Positions 16,163 to 24,574 of a DNA stretch of 35,107 bases are shown here, in pieces; position 1 is the first letter of the stretch, and each line of letters opens with the position of its first letter. The stretch lies in NCBI GenBank assembly GCA_020201045.1, contig JAIVHP010000289.1:1-35107 (forward strand). The letters run 5' to 3'. The notes under the pieces are model-generated. The model was not told where the DNA came from, did no database searches, and saw only the letters and a program-made list of their open reading frames with translations. This stretch comes from Flavobacteriales bacterium (GTDB lineage: Bacteria; Bacteroidota; Bacteroidia; Flavobacteriales_D; Cryomorphaceae). The translations under genes were made by a program, and so were the position numbers.

Positions 16163-18352
16163 ATGACTAGATTACTTGCAGTATTTCTCGTGTTTTTGGC
16201 GACCCACGCCACTGCACACGAAGGGATGTGGATTCCTTCTACGCTTTCTAAATTGGTAATGAACGACATGCAAAATGCCGGGCTCAAACTCAGTGCCGAT
16301 GAAATTTACGCCATCAATCAGAGCAGCTTAAAAGATGCGATTGTGCTTTTTGGCGGCGGTTGCACGGCGAGTGTAATATCCGATCAGGGCCTTATTCTCA
16401 CCAATCACCACTGCGGATATTCCCAGATTCAATCCCACGCTTCGCTAGAGAACGACTACTTGAAAAATGGCTTTTGGGCGGAGAATTTCGACGCGGAATT
16501 GACGAATCCCGGTTTGTCGGCAACATTTGTGGTGCGCATTGAAGACGTAACCGAGGAAATGCAAAAAACCGCGGCTGCTGCCGGGACAGAAAATGCCGAA
16601 GAAGCCCTGAGGAAAAAAGCGCTGGAGCTGGAGCGCGAGGCTGTAGACGGCACGGGTTATAAAGCGGAGATTAAGCCATTTTTCTACGGCAACGCCTTTT
16701 ATATGATCGTAACGGAAACCTACCGCGATGTTCGGCTGGTAGGAGCTCCGCCATCTTCCATCGGTAAGTTTGGCGGCGATACCGACAACTGGGTTTGGCC
16801 CAGACATACCGGCGACTTTTCTCTTTTTCGAATTTACGCATCGCCCGATAACCAACCCGCTGATTACAGCGAAGACAACGTGCCCCTTAGCCCCAAAAGA
16901 CATCTGAAGGTGAATACCGATGGGGTAGAAGAAGGAGATTTCACCATGATTTTCGGATTTCCGGGTCGCACGTTTCAGTACATCACCAGCCCGGCGGTGG
17001 AGTACATTCTGGAAACAGAAAATCCAGCTCGCATTGCGATGCGCGAAGCCAGTCTCGGTGTAATAGACCGCGCTATGGAAGCGAGCGATAAAACACGCAT
17101 ACAGTACGCTTCAAAGCAGTCGCGCATCAGCAACGCCTATAAAAAATGGATCGGCCAGAATATGGGGCTGAAAGAATTTGATGTGATCGAGAAAAAGAAG
17201 AAAACGGAAGAAGCCTTTCTGAAAGCGGCGATGAGCCAAAAAGGAATGGAAGGGTATTCGCAAATCGTCGGCGAGCTGGCTTCGCTCTACGCCGAAAATG
17301 AGAAATACCAAAATGCCCGCAATTACCTGATTGAGTTTTACTATTACGGCCCGGAAATTTTGCGTTTCGCCGCGGGGTTTAGAGACTTGGTTGAAAATTA
17401 CGACACGCTGGCTGCAAGCGGAAAATTTCCCGAAGAAGTAGATAAACTCTTTAACCTGGCCGACGGATATTTTAAGGATTACAACAGCGAAGTAGACCGC
17501 GATATTCTCGCCGCTCAACTGCCCTTGTTTCACCAAAACTGTCCGGATGTGTTGACTTCCGAAACGCTCAACTCCCTGATTAAAAACGATAATTACGGCG
17601 CTGCTTCGGATGCCTTTTACGACAAAACGGTTTTTGCCGATCGGGAGGCCTTGGAAAAGGCGCTCAAATCGAAGGAGAAGAAGATGATTAAAACGCTTAA
17701 GGCCGATCCCGCTTACTGCGTGGCTACGGAGTTATTAGATGCCTACGGCGAAAATGTGGCTCCGGCCTACCGCTCATTTTCCAACGAAGAAGAAGGTTTA
17801 ATGTCTGTTTACATGAAGGGGCTTATGGAACTCCTTCCCGAAAAAGTAAATTCTCCGGACGCCAACAGCACGCTGCGCCTTTCGTACGGAAAGATGGAAG
17901 GCGTGAAGCCCCGCGATGGAATTGCCTACACGCCTTATACCACCCTTTCGGGGATTATGGCCAAATACATTCCCGGGGATAAGGAATTCGATGTGCCGGC
18001 AAAACTTATGGAACTGCACGAAAAAGCCGACTACGGTCCTTATGGAAAAGACGGTGAGTTGCGCGTTTGTTTTCTCGGTTCCCACCATACCACCGGTGGA
18101 AACAGCGGCAGCCCTACGATCAATGCCCGTGGAGAGCTGGTTGGCTTAAACTTCGACCGAACCTACGAGAGCACCATGAGCGATATCATGTTTAGCGAAG
18201 AAATTTGCAGAAACATCATGGTCGACGTGAACTACATCCTTTTTATTACCGATAAATTTGCCGGAGCCGGTCACCTCGTAGAAGAGATGGATACCGTTTC
18301 GAATCCCGTAAAGAAAAGGCCCCAACCGGTTCACGAACTTAAAGCGAAGTAA
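16163..18352 (+). CDS. S46 family dipeptidyl-peptidase, DPP11-like (Asp/Glu-specific)
   Basis: A 729-aa exported serine peptidase of the S46 family, usual length. Signal peptide MTRLLAVFLVFLATHATA, then the family start HEGMWIPSTL. The catalytic triad is visible: His in LTNHHCGY (residues 82-83), Asp218 in PRHTGDFSLFR, Ser648 in GGNSGSPTIN. Eighteen residues after the Ser is Arg666 (LNFDRTYE); the equivalent position distinguishes DPP11 (Arg673 in Porphyromonas gingivalis, prefers Asp/Glu at P1) from DPP7 (Gly). I therefore predict an acidic-residue dipeptidyl-peptidase acting in the periplasm on imported oligopeptides. It follows the small membrane protein gene by 9 bp and is ended by a strong terminator at 18413-18442. 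Confidence 0.93.
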   Translation: MTRLLAVFLVFLATHATAHEGMWIPSTLSKLVMNDMQNAGLKLSADEIYAINQSSLKDAIVLFGGGCTASVISDQGLILTNHHCGYSQIQSHASLENDYLKNGFWAENFDAELTNPGLSATFVVRIEDVTEEMQKTAAAAGTENAEEALRKKALELEREAVDGTGYKAEIKPFFYGNAFYMIVTETYRDVRLVGAPPSSIGKFGGDTDNWVWPRHTGDFSLFRIYASPDNQPADYSEDNVPLSPKRHLKVNTDGVEEGDFTMIFGFPGRTFQYITSPAVEYILETENPARIAMREASLGVIDRAMEASDKTRIQYASKQSRISNAYKKWIGQNMGLKEFDVIEKKKKTEEAFLKAAMSQKGMEGYSQIVGELASLYAENEKYQNARNYLIEFYYYGPEILRFAAGFRDLVENYDTLAASGKFPEEVDKLFNLADGYFKDYNSEVDRDILAAQLPLFHQNCPDVLTSETLNSLIKNDNYGAASDAFYDKTVFADREALEKALKSKEKKMIKTLKADPAYCVATELLDAYGENVAPAYRSFSNEEEGLMSVYMKGLMELLPEKVNSPDANSTLRLSYGKMEGVKPRDGIAYTPYTTLSGIMAKYIPGDKEFDVPAKLMELHEKADYGPYGKDGELRVCFLGSHHTTGGNSGSPTINARGELVGLNFDRTYESTMSDIMFSEEICRNIMVDVNYILFITDKFAGAGHLVEEMDTVSNPVKKRPQPVHELKAK

Positions 18353-18412
18353 GGGTTACTACATTTTTCCTAAGAACGGATTTTTTAATACACGCTTAGG
18401 CGTGAAAACCGA

Positions 18413-18442
18413 AGCCACTATTTAGCAATAGTGGCTTTTTTT
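18413..18442 (+). terminator. Rho-independent terminator after the S46 gene
   Basis: AGCCACTATT-tagc-AATAGTGGCT followed by a T-run: a perfect 10-bp stem with a 4-nt loop, about 60 bp after the S46 stop codon. Confidence 0.85.
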
Positions 18443-18491
18443 CGTATATTAAAATGTTTGAAAATCTACGAATCATAAAAAATAAGATAAT

Positions 18492-18728
18492 ATGAATTGG
18501 AAAGAAACCGATACGAGTCTCGAAGCGCATTTAGAATTCGAAAACTTTGTTGATGCCTTTGGCTTTATGACAAAAGTGGCCATACGAGCGGAAAAAATGA
18601 ATCACCACCCCACATGGACGAATACGTTTAATATGGTTGACATAAAATTGAGCACCCACGATGAAGGCGATAAGGTTACCGAAAAAGACCGAAAGCTCGC
18701 CAAAGTGATTGAAGAATTATACGGATAA
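18492..18728 (+). CDS. phhB: 4a-hydroxytetrahydrobiopterin dehydratase (pterin-4a-carbinolamine dehydratase)
   Basis: A 78-aa protein matching the short form of the family found in Flavobacteria. The active-site signature is clear: [34 protein letters not shown], with the His-His-Pro at 38-40 and the Trp shortly after. It dehydrates the 4a-carbinolamine of tetrahydrobiopterin, recycling the cofactor of aromatic amino-acid hydroxylases in the cytoplasm. It stands between two terminators (18413-18442 and 18731-18756), so it is a single-gene unit. No phenylalanine hydroxylase gene is in the window. Confidence 0.92.
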   Translation: MNWKETDTSLEAHLEFENFVDAFGFMTKVAIRAEKMNHHPTWTNTFNMVDIKLSTHDEGDKVTEKDRKLAKVIEELYG

Positions 18729-18730
18729 TA

Positions 18731-18756
18731 AAAAACCCCGCCAAAGCGGGGTTTTT
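18731..18756. terminator. bidirectional terminator between phhB and DUF1573 gene
   Basis: AAAAACCCCGC...GCGGGGTTTTT: an A-run, GC-rich stem and T-run, only 2 bp after the phhB stop and 22 bp before the end of the convergent DUF1573 gene, so it can serve both strands. Confidence 0.88.
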
Positions 18757-18778
18757 AATTCAATATTGTCGGTGAAGT

Positions 18779-19324
18779 TTAAACTTCTTCCACGTCTGCA
18801 TTAATCGTGAGAATGGTTTTAGCCGGATCGGTGTTTGCCGTAATCGTCACGTTTTTCGTTTGTTTATTTTTCTGCTTACCCGGTTTGTAAACCACTTCAA
18901 TTTCTCCCGTTGCTCCGGGAGCGATGGGTTCTTTGGGATATTTTGGCACTGTACAGCCACAAGAGCCTTTGGCGTTCTCAATAATCAGTGGTTCTGACCC
19001 CGTATTGGTAAAAGTGAAAACTTTCTTGTTTTCGCTGTCCTGCGTAATCGTACCAAAATCGTGATTGGTGTCCTGGAACGAAATCTCTGTTTTAGGTCCG
19101 GTGGGCTTATCGCTTGCTTTGGCCATTGGATCGGCGGCAGAAATATCCGCTTCTGTTTTCGGCTTGGCTTCAGCCTTCGCTACATCGGCAGTTCTCTGAA
19201 AAGTTGATTTAGCTTCTTTGGGGTCTACGTAGCTTGTAGATCCGTTTTTTACGAGAAGAACTGTATTTACAACCAATAAGGCAGCTACAAAAACTAGTAG
19301 TCCATTCTTTAAATTTTCACTCAT
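18779..19324 (-). CDS. DUF1573 domain protein, membrane-anchored
   Basis: 181 aa from the Met at 19324 (MSENLKNGLLVFVAALLVVNTVLLVKNG); the nine residues the track adds before it overlap the promoter-like sequence and are unlikely. One N-terminal membrane segment (about residues 7-24) is followed by a charged linker and one DUF1573 (Ig-like) domain: FQDTNHDFGTITQDSENKKVFTFTNTGSEPLIIENAKGSCGCTVPKYP...GATGEIEVVYKPGKQKNKQTKNVTITANT. The SCGCTVP motif is the family hallmark. Function of the family is not established; it is abundant in Bacteroidetes envelopes. A TAATTTTG promoter element lies just upstream. Confidence 0.9.
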   Translation of the reverse strand: MSENLKNGLLVFVAALLVVNTVLLVKNGSTSYVDPKEAKSTFQRTADVAKAEAKPKTEADISAADPMAKASDKPTGPKTEISFQDTNHDFGTITQDSENKKVFTFTNTGSEPLIIENAKGSCGCTVPKYPKEPIAPGATGEIEVVYKPGKQKNKQTKNVTITANTDPAKTILTINADVEEV

Positions 19325-19348
19325 GATTTTTGAATTTTTTGCTTGTTG

Positions 19349-19356
19349 CAAAATTA
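19349..19356 (-). promoter_or_regulatory. Bacteroidetes -7 promoter element for DUF1573 gene
   Basis: Reading the minus strand, TAATTTTG matches the Bacteroidetes -7 consensus TAnnTTTG, 25-32 bp upstream of the start codon. The -33 TTTG element is not well conserved at the expected spacing. Confidence 0.45.
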
Positions 19357-19394
19357 GTAATTACTGTGGATTCAATTAAATCTTAACAAATTCT

Positions 19395-21002
19395 TTAAAA
19401 TTCACTTTTGGCTAAATTGAAAGATTTGTATTGATCTTCTTGCAATATATCGAGCGCACTTTGGTACGCAGGCCAATAGGGATTAAAGATTTGGTAGTAC
19501 GCTGAGTAATCCCAAAGGTTTCGGGCTATCATTGCTTTGAGTCGCCCTTCAATCATATCTTTAGACAGGTCAAACTCCTCGTCTTTCCATTCAATTTCGT
19601 CGTTTTCTTTTGCGGTGTATGCTTTGAACTCGGCCACTGCCAAATCAATGTCAAATCCTTTTTGAAAGTCTTTCACTTCCGGAAATTCCTTGAGTAGCTT
19701 CTTTCTATTTTTATTCGCATAGGTAATGGCAAACGTATTCATTACTCCTTTCCGAATAAGGTCGGAGTTGAGTTGAGAAGACTCACTGGTATCAATGGGC
19801 ACAAACACATCTGGCGATATTCCGCCACCGCCATAAACCATTCGGTCTTTGTCGGTGTAGAATTTGAGTGAGTCGGGAAAGTCAAGGCTATCCAGGCTCC
19901 ACATCTCGCCGTTTTGATACCGCTCATATTTTTCCATATAGTAAGCTTCAACCCCATCTTCATAAGGTTTTTGAATGCACCTACCGCTGGGTGTGTAGTA
20001 TTTTTGTGTAGTTAGTCGCACGTAGCTGCCATCGGGAAGTGGAATGGGGCGCTGAACCAGGCCTTTTCCAAAGCTGCGGCGGCCTACAATCAGTCCGCGG
20101 TCCCAGTCCTGCACTGCACCCGAAACGATTTCCGAAGCACTCGCTGACCCTTCGTCGATTAAAACCACAAGCCGTCCGGTTTCAAAGCTGCCTACCGATG
20201 TAGATTTCTCTTCGCGTTTGGGGTAAGCTCTTCCTTCGGTGTAAACAATAAGTTTGTTGGGCTCGAGAAACTCATCGGCCAAATCAATGCTCGTTTGCAA
20301 AAGTCCACCGCCATTGCCCTGAAGATCCAGAATCAAATCTTCCATGCCGGCTTTGTTCAGTTTGGCAATGGCTTCCTTAAATTCGGTCATCGTTGTTTTA
20401 GAGAAGCGGTTGAGCTTAATATACCCCACCTTATCGGTAGCCATATAAGCTGCATCTAAACTGTAGATCGGAATTTCATCGCGGGTAATGTCAAAGGGAA
20501 TGGCATTTTTCTCACCTTTTCGGCGGATGCCCACAGATACCACGGTACCTTTATCGCCGCGTAGCTTCGACGTTACATCTTGATTGGTAATACCAACCCC
20601 GGCAACGTTTTCCCCTTCAATAGAAACAATCTTGTCTCCGGCCATGATACCCAGGGCTTCACTCGGGCCGCCGGCAATGGGAGACACCACAATGATGGTA
20701 TCCCTAAGGATGTTAAATTGAATTCCAATTCCTTCAAAGTTCCCTTCCAGTCCTTCATTTGCCTTTTCCACATCTTTTGCAGGAATGTAAACGGAGTGTG
20801 GGTCGAGATCGGTAAGCACTTCGCGGATAGCGTCATCTACCAATTGTTCTGAATCTACACTGTCTACATAGTTGGTCTCAATATGGTAAAACAATGCGGT
20901 TAATTTTTCTGCCGCATCTTTATACGCGGACGATGATTCTGCCTGTCCAAATGCGGTTGCAGAAATTAAAGCTGCCAGCACACTGACTAAAATAAATCTC
21001 AT
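19395..21002 (-). CDS. S41 family C-terminal processing peptidase with PDZ domain
   Basis: A 535-aa periplasmic serine protease. Signal peptide MRFILVSVLAALISATAFGQ; N-terminal helical region with the family DPHSVYIP motif; PDZ domain at about 90-175 (GIGIQFNILRDTIIVVSPIAGGPSEALGIMAGDKIVSIEG); S41 catalytic domain with GNGGGLL, the nucleophile motif GSASASEIVSGA and the catalytic Lys in RRSFGKGLVQRPIPLPDGSYVRLT. A helical C-terminal tail follows. Such peptidases trim or degrade envelope proteins from hydrophobic C-termini. The gene is on the same strand as and 70 bp upstream of the DUF1573 gene, which has its own promoter-like element, so the two may be partly independent. Confidence 0.93.
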   Translation of the reverse strand: MRFILVSVLAALISATAFGQAESSSAYKDAAEKLTALFYHIETNYVDSVDSEQLVDDAIREVLTDLDPHSVYIPAKDVEKANEGLEGNFEGIGIQFNILRDTIIVVSPIAGGPSEALGIMAGDKIVSIEGENVAGVGITNQDVTSKLRGDKGTVVSVGIRRKGEKNAIPFDITRDEIPIYSLDAAYMATDKVGYIKLNRFSKTTMTEFKEAIAKLNKAGMEDLILDLQGNGGGLLQTSIDLADEFLEPNKLIVYTEGRAYPKREEKSTSVGSFETGRLVVLIDEGSASASEIVSGAVQDWDRGLIVGRRSFGKGLVQRPIPLPDGSYVRLTTQKYYTPSGRCIQKPYEDGVEAYYMEKYERYQNGEMWSLDSLDFPDSLKFYTDKDRMVYGGGGISPDVFVPIDTSESSQLNSDLIRKGVMNTFAITYANKNRKKLLKEFPEVKDFQKGFDIDLAVAEFKAYTAKENDEIEWKDEEFDLSKDMIEGRLKAMIARNLWDYSAYYQIFNPYWPAYQSALDILQEDQYKSFNLAKSEF

Positions 21003-21271
21003 GTGAATTTGATTTCTGATAAACTCGATGGATAAAGATAACTATTTAAGCAGGGTAATTGATGTGCAAGCCCCTGTTAATAATGGTTAATGCACAGCTT
21101 ATATATGCATACGCCTGTCGCCTGTTTTTGTTCTCCCGCTTCCGCGGAAAGGGGTTTGAAACATTGCCATGCCATTTTCGTATTTAAATAACTGAATAAT
21201 GCGATGTTGCGCAAAGGGATTTGAAGTGTCATTGAGTTGAACTTTAAAAATCCGAGAAAGAGCAAGAAAAT

Positions 21272-22846
21272 ATGTTGAACCAATTGCATTCATTTACCGC
21301 AGAAGAGTGGAAAGGTGTAGAAGCCCAGTTTGCGAGCTCATACACCGGAACAGTTTCCTTTGTGTCTGAAAACAAAGGCTCACTCAATGAAGCGCGAGAG
21401 ATTTACGTCGAAGCGTTTATCTATTATACCCAACTCCTGGAATTACACGGACTCGAATTACAAGACCGCGCTGAACAAATTATCTATTCATTTGCCCGAA
21501 AGCTTTGGGTTGAAAAACTCCAGAAAAGAAGGGTCGATATCAATTTCGTGAAGCACCGCAGGGAGTTTTTCGAAATGGAAGATGCCTTCCACGAAATCGC
21601 TTCCATTAATGAACGCACGGCAAAAACGGCTGCAAAACTCGCAGAAGTTGGCGAGCCGGCGCGCACGCTTATCAATGAGCATATCGGCAACCGAAAGGAA
21701 CTCCCTGAGGTGGCTTCCCGGCTGGGAATGAATGATGAAACGAAGGCTTTTTCGAATCTTGCAAAGTATATACGAAAGCTAATTCGGCTTATAGACAGCA
21801 AGGAATTTGAGCACAGCGATGAAGATTTTGAGCGATTGCTCCGATATGTACTCGACAATCCCAATTCGGAACCCGAAACCCACGCCGAAGCCGATAAGGT
21901 TTGCATTGCCATTATCTCGCGTACGGCAGCCATGGTGCGCAACTACGCAACGAGAAACGAAAGGTCTGCAAGGCTTCGCGAGATGCAAGCACGGGTTTTG
22001 CCCGATCACATTTCGGTGGATGCCGTAAAGGATGAATCTACAAAAAGGAAAAAAATGAAACCAGTTTTAGTTTTTGGCTTATCGGCTCTTATTGCCGTTT
22101 CGATTTCTGCAATTACCGCTTTTGGAATTCTGGCAAACAAGTCGCTATCCGAAGAAAAAGTTCAAACACCCGGCGCTTTGCAATTGCCGCTGGCGCAAAC
22201 TGCACTAGCCGAGCAGCCGAATGAAGCGTTCAATCCGAAAACTGCATTTGTGATTGACCAAAGTGGATTTTTGGTGATGCCTTCACAGGGACTTTCAAAA
22301 GGGAGTAAGCTGTTTTTGAAAAACGATAACCACGGTGTTTTAGAAGGAGAAGTAATCGCTATCAACGAGCGAAATGAAATTGCCATAATCCGATGCGATT
22401 CAATCGGCCATGTGAATTTACCCTATCGTTTAGCACCCGAAGACGCCAGGGTAGGGGAGTCTTTATTTGCGCTGGGCTATGCGGGCCATCAAATATTTTA
22501 CGAGCAATCGCATCTAAATGCCAACCACAGCAAAGGATACGGAAGAATGAAGTTGCAGGTTGATTTACCTGGCGCTCCGGTTCTTTGCGAGCGGGGTCAA
22601 ATTATTGGCATGATAACTGCACTAGAAACAAACAAGAGCGGTATTGCAAAAATGATGAAAGCATCAGCATTGCGCGAGATTGTAAATTTCGAGCTCGAAA
22701 ACAAAGATTTAAAACCGAAGTACACGAGCAGAAATAAATTGTTTTACAGCGATCGAACTGCTCAAATTGATCAGACTTCGCCTTTTGTTTACGAAGTGGA
22801 TATTTTAAATGAAAATAACGAAACTTTTATGGCGGCGATACCGTAA
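21272..22846 (+). CDS. sigma-70-like / transmembrane / degenerate trypsin-like fusion protein
   Basis: A 524-aa protein with unusual architecture. Residues about 30-90 resemble ECF sigma region 2 (SLNEAREIYVEAFIYYTQLLEL, then IYSFARKLWVEKLQKRR, like the FxYxICRNLWxDxLRR of Bacteroidetes ECF factors). Residues 125-175 resemble region 4 (EPARTLINEHIGNRKELPEVASRLGMNDE...KYIRKLIRLI). A helical stretch follows, then one membrane helix at about 263-288 (KPVLVFGLSALIAVSISAITAFGIL). Residues about 322-475 follow a trypsin/HtrA layout (TAFVIDQSGFLV..., GEVIAINERNEIAIIRCD, GESLFALGYAG, MKLQVDLPGAPVLCERGQIIGMITA), but the His, Asp and Ser positions appear replaced (MPSQGL, NERNEIAII, LPGAPVL), so it would be a pseudoprotease. 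Expected topology puts the sigma part in the cytoplasm and the trypsin part in the periplasm. Single gene with its own terminator. The domain readings are by eye; a membrane-tethered regulator is inference. Confidence 0.6.
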   Translation: MLNQLHSFTAEEWKGVEAQFASSYTGTVSFVSENKGSLNEAREIYVEAFIYYTQLLELHGLELQDRAEQIIYSFARKLWVEKLQKRRVDINFVKHRREFFEMEDAFHEIASINERTAKTAAKLAEVGEPARTLINEHIGNRKELPEVASRLGMNDETKAFSNLAKYIRKLIRLIDSKEFEHSDEDFERLLRYVLDNPNSEPETHAEADKVCIAIISRTAAMVRNYATRNERSARLREMQARVLPDHISVDAVKDESTKRKKMKPVLVFGLSALIAVSISAITAFGILANKSLSEEKVQTPGALQLPLAQTALAEQPNEAFNPKTAFVIDQSGFLVMPSQGLSKGSKLFLKNDNHGVLEGEVIAINERNEIAIIRCDSIGHVNLPYRLAPEDARVGESLFALGYAGHQIFYEQSHLNANHSKGYGRMKLQVDLPGAPVLCERGQIIGMITALETNKSGIAKMMKASALREIVNFELENKDLKPKYTSRNKLFYSDRTAQIDQTSPFVYEVDILNENNETFMAAIP

Positions 22847-22892
22847 TTAGAGACAGTTAAAATTAAAGTTCTTTAAGGACTATGAAACAGAG

Positions 22893-22923
22893 AAAACCTC
22901 CCTTGCTATGGGGAGGTTTTTTT
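22893..22923 (+). terminator. Rho-independent terminator after the sigma/trypsin-like gene
   Basis: AAAACCTCCC-ttgctat-GGGGAGGTTTTTTT, a GC-rich stem with A-run and T-run about 47 bp after the stop codon. Confidence 0.88.
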
Positions 22924-23537
22924 GTTTCAGATTTTTTCAAATAGGGTTGCCGCACGTTTCAAAAAAAAAAGGATTTTCAGGAAAGTAGCGTTTTGATTTA
23001 CGCAGGTACTTTGATTCCGCTGCATGGCGGGGCTCAAGCTTCGGTGCTTTTTTTACCTTTTATGCAGCTCAGCTATGGTTTCACAGAGCGCAGAGCTAAA
23101 AACCTATCATATAACTAAATCGCTTTATTTTTTTTAGTGATTTACGCAGATACTGTTCCTCCGCGGGATCGCGGAGGAACAGTGATAAAAGGGACAACCA
23201 AAGCTCAAACTGATGCCCCGAAACAAGTTCGGGGTTTCGCGAAATGCCCAAAGGAGGATCGCAAGCGATCAGTTATAGTAATCATGAGAATTTCTCATTT
23301 TAAGTTCTCACAGCGTGCTTGCACGCCTCAGCGTTCTCAACAAATACGCCCTGCTTGTCCATTTTCTCTGCGTTCTCGGTGCTTTTTTTACCTTTTATGC
23401 AGCTCAGCTATGGTTTCACTGAGCGCTGAGCCAAAAAATCAGAATTTGTCTTGCGAAGTGTCACCCTTAACAACGGATCAAAATCTTATTGCCATTTAAT
23501 ATGGGTAAACTTATTGTTTGGGAACCCTAATTTCAAT
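22924..23537. repeat. intergenic repeat island
   Basis: About 610 bases with no convincing gene (the plus-strand ORFs at 23137 and 23451 are repeat-derived or antisense to trxB). It holds two copies of the TGATTTACGCAGrTACT element (22994-23010 and 23138-23154), each followed by a different GC-rich palindrome (ccgctgcatggcgg; cctccgcgggatcgcggagg), an exact 44-bp direct repeat starting TCGGTGCTTTTTTTACC (23041-23084 and 23376-23419), and another hairpin (ccccgaaacaagttcgggg near 23216). These match elements in the 7.6-8.1 kb gap, so this is a repeat family rather than unique spacer. Confidence 0.65.
23041..23084 (+). repeat. 44-bp direct repeat, copy 1 (copy 2 at 23376-23419)
   Basis: The stretch TCGGTGCTTTTTTTACC...ATGGTTTCAC is identical at both places, 335 bp apart, and both are followed by GAGCGC-type sequence. 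No coding potential. Confidence 0.75.
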
Positions 23538-24485
23538 TTAGTGCAACCCTTCTTCGGTAAGGTACCTTTCGGCATCGAGCGCAGCCATACAACCTGTACC
23601 TGCCGCTGTAACCGCCTGGCGGTATATCTTGTCGGCAGCGTCGCCGCAGGCAAAAACACCTTTTACATTTGTTTTGGTATTTCCCGACTGAACTTTGAGG
23701 TATCCCGTTTGATCCATATCCAGGAAATCTTTAAAGATATCGGTGTTTGGCTTGTGCCCGATGGCTACAAAGAAACCGGTTACCTTGAGCGTTTTCTCTT
23801 CCTGGGTTTGGTTGTTTACTACTTTTACACCTTCTACCGATTGCTCACCTAAGATTTCAACCGTCTCGGTATTCCACAAAATCTCGATATTCTTGGCATT
23901 CATCACCCGGTTTTGCATCACTTTAGAAGCGCGCATTTCGTCGCGGCGCACCAACATGTATACTTTATTGCAAAGTTTAGACAAGTAGGTTGCCTCTTCG
24001 GCTGCAGTATCTCCGGCTCCTACGATGGCTACATCCTGGCCTTTGTAGAAAAACCCATCGCAAACGGCACAGGCGCTAACACCAAAACCGTTTAGGCGCT
24101 GCTCGCTTTCCAATCCAAGCCATTTGGCCGATGCACCTGTCGAGATGATGACGGTATCGGCGGTAATTTTTTTATTTCCATCTATGGTTACTTCGTGCTT
24201 GCCATCTTTGAAGTCGACTGCTGTAGCGAGCCCATAGCGCACATCTGTTCCAAACCGCTCGGCTTGTTTTTTGAAGTCTTCCATCATTTCCGGTCCCTGA
24301 ATTCCTTCGGGGTAGCCGGGATAGTTTTCCACATCGGTGGTAATAGTGAGTTGCCCACCGGGTTGGAGCCCCTGGTACATCACTGGTTGCATCTCTGCCC
24401 TTGCGGCATAAATTGCTGCGGTATAGCCCGCGGGGCCCGATCCGATGATCAGACATTTTACGTGTTCTACTTTTTCTTCGCTCAT
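23538..24485 (-). CDS. trxB: thioredoxin-disulfide reductase
   Basis: 315 aa from the Met at 24485 (MSEEKVEHVKCLIIGSGPAGYTAAIYAARA); the track's upstream Met would place the -7 promoter element close to or inside the coding region. FAD-binding GSGPAGYTAA at about 15-24, NENYPGY-type loop (DVENYPGYPEG), redox-active CAVC at 139-142, NADPH-binding GAGDTAAEEA, and C-terminal GVFACGDAADKIYRQAVTAAGTGCMAALDAE. It passes electrons from NADPH to thioredoxin in the cytoplasm. Monocistronic by spacing, with a TAACTTTG promoter element 25 bp upstream. Highly confident. Confidence 0.97.
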   Translation of the reverse strand: MSEEKVEHVKCLIIGSGPAGYTAAIYAARAEMQPVMYQGLQPGGQLTITTDVENYPGYPEGIQGPEMMEDFKKQAERFGTDVRYGLATAVDFKDGKHEVTIDGNKKITADTVIISTGASAKWLGLESEQRLNGFGVSACAVCDGFFYKGQDVAIVGAGDTAAEEATYLSKLCNKVYMLVRRDEMRASKVMQNRVMNAKNIEILWNTETVEILGEQSVEGVKVVNNQTQEEKTLKVTGFFVAIGHKPNTDIFKDFLDMDQTGYLKVQSGNTKTNVKGVFACGDAADKIYRQAVTAAGTGCMAALDAERYLTEEGLH

Positions 24486-24509
24486 AATGGATTTTGCGTT
24501 TTGCGGGTG

Positions 24510-24517
24510 CAAAGTTA
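24510..24517 (-). promoter_or_regulatory. Bacteroidetes -7 promoter element for trxB
   Basis: TAACTTTG on the minus strand fits TAnnTTTG and lies 25-32 bp upstream of the chosen trxB start. A matching -33 TTTG is not obvious. Confidence 0.5.
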
Positions 24518-24574
24518 AAAACCCCTTCCTTTATATTTGATTGAGAACGCCTATTGTTGGTAAACTTTATTTTA

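Noticed and set aside
23137-23852. 120-aa and 133-aa plus-strand ORFs
   Set aside because: The first lies in the repeat island, the second is largely antisense to trxB; neither looks like protein.
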